A DNA stretch of 7,593 nucleotides, taken from positions 1 to 7,593 of the forward strand of contig JACDGB010000078.1 in NCBI GenBank assembly GCA_013815485.1. The letters run 5' to 3'. The notes beneath the pieces are model-generated. The model searched no databases and was not told where the DNA came from. It worked only from the letters and a program-made list of their open reading frames with translations. Shown here in pieces: positions 5,292-7,593 of this stretch (within the stretch, counting starts at the first letter, position 1; the number at the start of each line of letters is the position of its first letter). This DNA comes from Rubrobacter sp. GTDB taxonomy: Bacteria > Actinomycetota > Rubrobacteria > Rubrobacterales > Rubrobacteraceae. Position numbers and translations under genes: made by a program.

Positions 5292-6977
5292 TTATCCACG
5301 CCCCCGCCGCAACAGCCGCTGTCCCGCGTCCCGGAACGCGCCGAGGAATTCCTTGTCCGTCTCGGAGAGACCGAACAGCCACAGCAGGCCCAGGAAAGCG
5401 AGGCCCAGGAACCCGCCCAGCACGAACACCGTCGGGATTGCGCCACCGGGGATGGTCAAGACCAGCTTCAGGAGATACGTCGCGGCGGCGGCCATAAGAC
5501 CGGCGAACAGGGGTTTCAGCCAGGCGAAGTTGAACGGCCAGTATCCCAGGCGCCACTTCACAGCCGACATCGTGCCCGTGTTCTCGGTGATGATCGCGGT
5601 CGCCATCCCTATGGCCGCGCCCAATAGCCCGAAGCGCGGCACGAGGATGAGGCTCGCGACGACGCCGGTAGCCGCAGCTATGGCCGTTGCGATCATAGCC
5701 AGGTTCTGGTTTTCGGTCATCGCCAGCATCCTGGGCGCGGGGCCGACAGAGGAACTGTAGAGCTGGGCTACGGCGACGATTATGAGAGCCGTGACGCCCT
5801 CGTCGAAGCCCTCGCCGAACACGGCCATGACCTCGGGGGCGAAGACCACGATCACCAGAAAAAGGACGAAAGCGCCGGTGAAGATCCAACGCGACACGTC
5901 CTTGTAGAGCCGCCCCATCTCCTCCGTGTCCTGCCTGGCGTGGAGACCGGAGATTATGGGAGAGAAGATGCCGGAGAAAGCGAAGCGCACCACCGTCAGG
6001 AACGTGGCGGTGCGTGCCGCGGCGTTGAAGATTCCCACGGGTCCGCCAGCGGCGAAGGCGCCCAAAATCAGGATCGCCGACCAGTTGTTGAGGTACTGCG
6101 CCCCTTGAGCAATGCTCATCGGCACGGAGACGCCGAACAACGAGCGGGTCTCGAAGATAGCCGGGGTTCGGCGGTCGAAGAGCGGTGGGAAGAGCTTTCT
6201 CAGGTAGTACAACCCGGCGAGCCCGGCGAGGAACATGGCGATCCCGTAGGCGGCTATCACGCCGACCGTGCTGGCCCCGAGCAAGTAGCAGCCCCCGACG
6301 AGCGCCAGGAACAGACCGGGACGTATGAGTTGCTGGATGTATGCGGCGTAGGTAACGGTCTGAAAACCCTGCGTGGCCCACGCGGTCATGCTCATAAACA
6401 CGAAGAACGGCAACACGAACGCGAACGCCCGCAGCACGGTGCCCATGTACGGCGCGTCCTTGGGAAGACGCTCCACTATGAGATCCGCCCCGAAGAACAT
6501 CACCACCGATAGCGCGAGGCTAATCCCCAGCGTAACCAGCAAAACCTGGAGGATCGTGCCCCGCACCCTGGCGAGGTCGCCTTCCTCCCGGTAGTGGGCG
6601 ACGTAGCGCACCACGCCGTTCTCCATCCCGAAGCGGCTGAGGATGTGAACACCATTAACCACGGCCACGCCCAGGGTGAAGAACCCGTACAGCTCCCTGC
6701 CGAGCAACCGCGCCACGGCGACCTGGGCCACGTAACCCAGAACCCGGCCTATCCCTTGCCCGGCAGTGCTTATCCCCGCGCCCCGCGCCACCTTGGCGAC
6801 GTTGGTGTCGTCCTTGTCGTTCTCGTCACGTCCCAGTACTTCAGGCGCGACCGCGCCGGGCACTCCTGAGGGCGCATCGCCCGCCGCATCAGGCGGATGG
6901 TCGTGCTGTCCGACGCCCGCCTCGGGCTCCTTGTCGGGCACGGACTCGCCGCTGCGTGAGTTTCCTTCCGTGGTCAC
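5292..6977 (-). CDS. Oligosaccharide flippase family (Wzx/MATE-like) membrane protein
   Basis: A 561-aa polytopic membrane protein resembling polysaccharide-biosynthesis flippases, which move lipid-linked sugar units across the cytoplasmic membrane. The core starts near residue 61 with VARGAGISTAGQGIGRVLGY, continues with ARLLGRELYGFFTLG (89-103), and contains about a dozen or more hydrophobic helices up to FLGLAFLGLLWLFGL (about 523-537). Residues 1-60 form an unusual acidic, proline- and glycine-rich extension without hydrophobic segments, probably a disordered cytoplasmic tail. GTG 6975-6977 follows the upstream membrane-protein stop by 9 bp. No Shine-Dalgarno precedes it, but a TATAAT lies 8 nt before it, suggesting a leaderless start in addition to any operon read-through. 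The sulfotransferase begins 1 nt after its stop, so the two are likely coupled. The specific substrate cannot be predicted. Confidence 0.92.
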   Translation of the reverse strand: MTTEGNSRSGESVPDKEPEAGVGQHDHPPDAAGDAPSGVPGAVAPEVLGRDENDKDDTNVAKVARGAGISTAGQGIGRVLGYVAQVAVARLLGRELYGFFTLGVAVVNGVHILSRFGMENGVVRYVAHYREEGDLARVRGTILQVLLVTLGISLALSVVMFFGADLIVERLPKDAPYMGTVLRAFAFVLPFFVFMSMTAWATQGFQTVTYAAYIQQLIRPGLFLALVGGCYLLGASTVGVIAAYGIAMFLAGLAGLYYLRKLFPPLFDRRTPAIFETRSLFGVSVPMSIAQGAQYLNNWSAILILGAFAAGGPVGIFNAAARTATFLTVVRFAFSGIFSPIISGLHARQDTEEMGRLYKDVSRWIFTGAFVLFLVIVVFAPEVMAVFGEGFDEGVTALIIVAVAQLYSSSVGPAPRMLAMTENQNLAMIATAIAAATGVVASLILVPRFGLLGAAIGMATAIITENTGTMSAVKWRLGYWPFNFAWLKPLFAGLMAAAATYLLKLVLTIPGGAIPTVFVLGGFLGLAFLGLLWLFGLSETDKEFLGAFRDAGQRLLRRGRG

Positions 6978-6985
6978 GGCGGTAG

Positions 6986-6991
6986 ATTATA
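6986..6991 (-). promoter_or_regulatory. -10 box for the flippase (leaderless)
   Basis: A perfect minus-strand TATAAT is separated from the flippase GTG by 8 nt, so the expected transcription start is at or next to the start codon. It overlaps the TAA stop of the upstream membrane-protein gene. No -35 hexamer is recognisable. Confidence 0.55.
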
Positions 6992-7593
6992 GAGGTTTTG
7001 GCTCGGGAGGCGAGGACTTGGCGGGCGCGCGCTTTTTGCGCCAAAAGGACAGAAGGCCGTGGACCAGCAGGGAGAAGCCTAGCCATGCCCATCCGGCGCC
7101 GAAGATCGCCCACAAGACCGCCCCGGACGTCCCGAAATCGTGGACGAAGGAGACCATGCCGCACAGACCTCCGATCACGAACGGCACCAAACCCCACGTC
7201 GGGAGCGCGCCATCCTTCGGGGCGAAGACACCGAAGAGGATCGAACCCAGAGCAAGCAATATGAGCCCCAGCCGGAAGGATCGCCAGGCTGGCGCCGTCA
7301 TGATGTAGACGTTGTCCAACTCGAGCCAGTACAGGCCCACGTCGCCCAGTACAACCAGCACGAGGCCCACGGTCGCTGCGAAGAACCCGGCCTTCTGTAG
7401 CCAACTAGATCGCCCCGACTGCCGCAGTTGAAGCCCGATCAGGCCGAGTAACAGGATCAGCGGCGCGGAGGGGAAGAGCTTCCAGAACAAATCTGGCGTC
7501 TTGAATTTGAGCTCGGAGAGGTGAACGCCGAGCGGCGAGAGGGCCCAGAGCATGCCGCCGGGCACGCACAGGAGCCCGGTCCACCTTATGAAG
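6987..7593 (-). CDS. Integral membrane protein of unknown function, 5' end outside the window
   Basis: I do not recognise a named family. The frame stays open to the right edge, giving about 201 visible residues. The first visible residues, FIRWTGLLCVPGGMLWALSP, look like an N-terminal helix with a positively charged start, so the true start is probably just outside the window; an internal GTG at 7563-7565 would cut through that helix. Four to five further hydrophobic segments follow, including LILLLGLIGLQL, ATVGLVLVVLGDVGLYW, LGLILLALGSILFGVF and WAIFGAGWAWLGFSLLVHGL. The tail is lysine- and proline-rich (FWRKKRAPAK onward) and likely cytoplasmic. There are no obvious catalytic motifs. It ends 9 bp before the flippase start on the same strand, suggesting one operon and a possible accessory role in surface-glycan export. 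Confidence 0.8.
   Translation of the reverse strand, partial: FIRWTGLLCVPGGMLWALSPLGVHLSELKFKTPDLFWKLFPSAPLILLLGLIGLQLRQSGRSSWLQKAGFFAATVGLVLVVLGDVGLYWLELDNVYIMTAPAWRSFRLGLILLALGSILFGVFAPKDGALPTWGLVPFVIGGLCGMVSFVHDFGTSGAVLWAIFGAGWAWLGFSLLVHGLLSFWRKKRAPAKSSPPEPKPL

Noticed and set aside
5291..5446. Upstream extension of the sulfotransferase to 5446
   Set aside because: The added residues are an out-of-frame reading of the flippase C-terminus; the P-loop strand expected at the N-terminus starts right after GTG 5290.
4881..5627. A 248-codon plus-strand frame across the sulfotransferase and flippase
   Set aside because: It is antisense to two well-supported genes and its translation shows no family resemblance.
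5185..6381. A 398-codon minus-strand frame overlapping the flippase and sulfotransferase
   Set aside because: It is a frame shadow of the flippase with arginine- and glycine-rich low-complexity translation and no hydrophobic or catalytic pattern.
1..7593. tRNA, rRNA, CRISPR array or riboswitch
   Set aside because: I saw no cloverleaf, regularly spaced direct repeats or known riboswitch core in the intergenic stretches, all of which are short.

Overview
The window is GC-rich bacterial chromosome with tightly packed genes, frequent GTG starts and perfect TATAAT -10 boxes sitting almost on start codons. This fits a high-GC actinobacterium. Several proteins have a Rubrobacter-like look, but that assignment is inference from overall character, not from a marker gene.

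Layout, left to right. (1) The 5' part of nth, endonuclease III, on the minus strand and cut by the left edge (1-552). (2) Divergent from it, pgi, glucose-6-phosphate isomerase (620-1900). (3) After a short intergenic stretch with inverted and direct repeats, a minus-strand class I SAM-dependent methyltransferase (2016-2831). (4) A 167-bp divergent promoter region with a clear TATAAT and a 13-bp palindrome, leading into a plus-strand pair: an L-2-amino-thiazoline-4-carboxylate hydrolase-like protein (2999-3631) and, 4 bp later, a cytoplasmic sulfite-oxidase-type molybdopterin oxidoreductase (3636-4235). (5) A 99-bp MITE-like element (4238-4336) with 15-bp terminal inverted repeats and a perfect 9-bp target duplication. 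(6) A minus-strand block, read right to left: an integral membrane protein cut by the right edge (6987-7593), an oligosaccharide flippase-like transporter (5292-6977) and a sulfotransferase (4340-5290), separated by 9 and 1 bp.

How they may work together. The right-hand block looks like part of a cell-surface glycan or lipid-linked sugar system: the flippase would move a lipid-linked saccharide and the sulfotransferase would decorate a glycan or other acceptor. The methyltransferase could belong to the same modification machinery but is transcribed separately. The hydrolase and Mo-oxidoreductase pair look co-transcribed and translationally coupled; their families suggest sulfur chemistry, but the substrate is unknown. 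nth and pgi are ordinary housekeeping genes.

The most notable structure is the small element at 4238-4336. Its 9-bp target contained the stop codons of both convergent genes, so the duplication left each gene with its own intact stop. Before insertion the two genes overlapped tail to tail by 4 bp. A second theme is apparent leaderless or near-leaderless starts at nth and the flippase.
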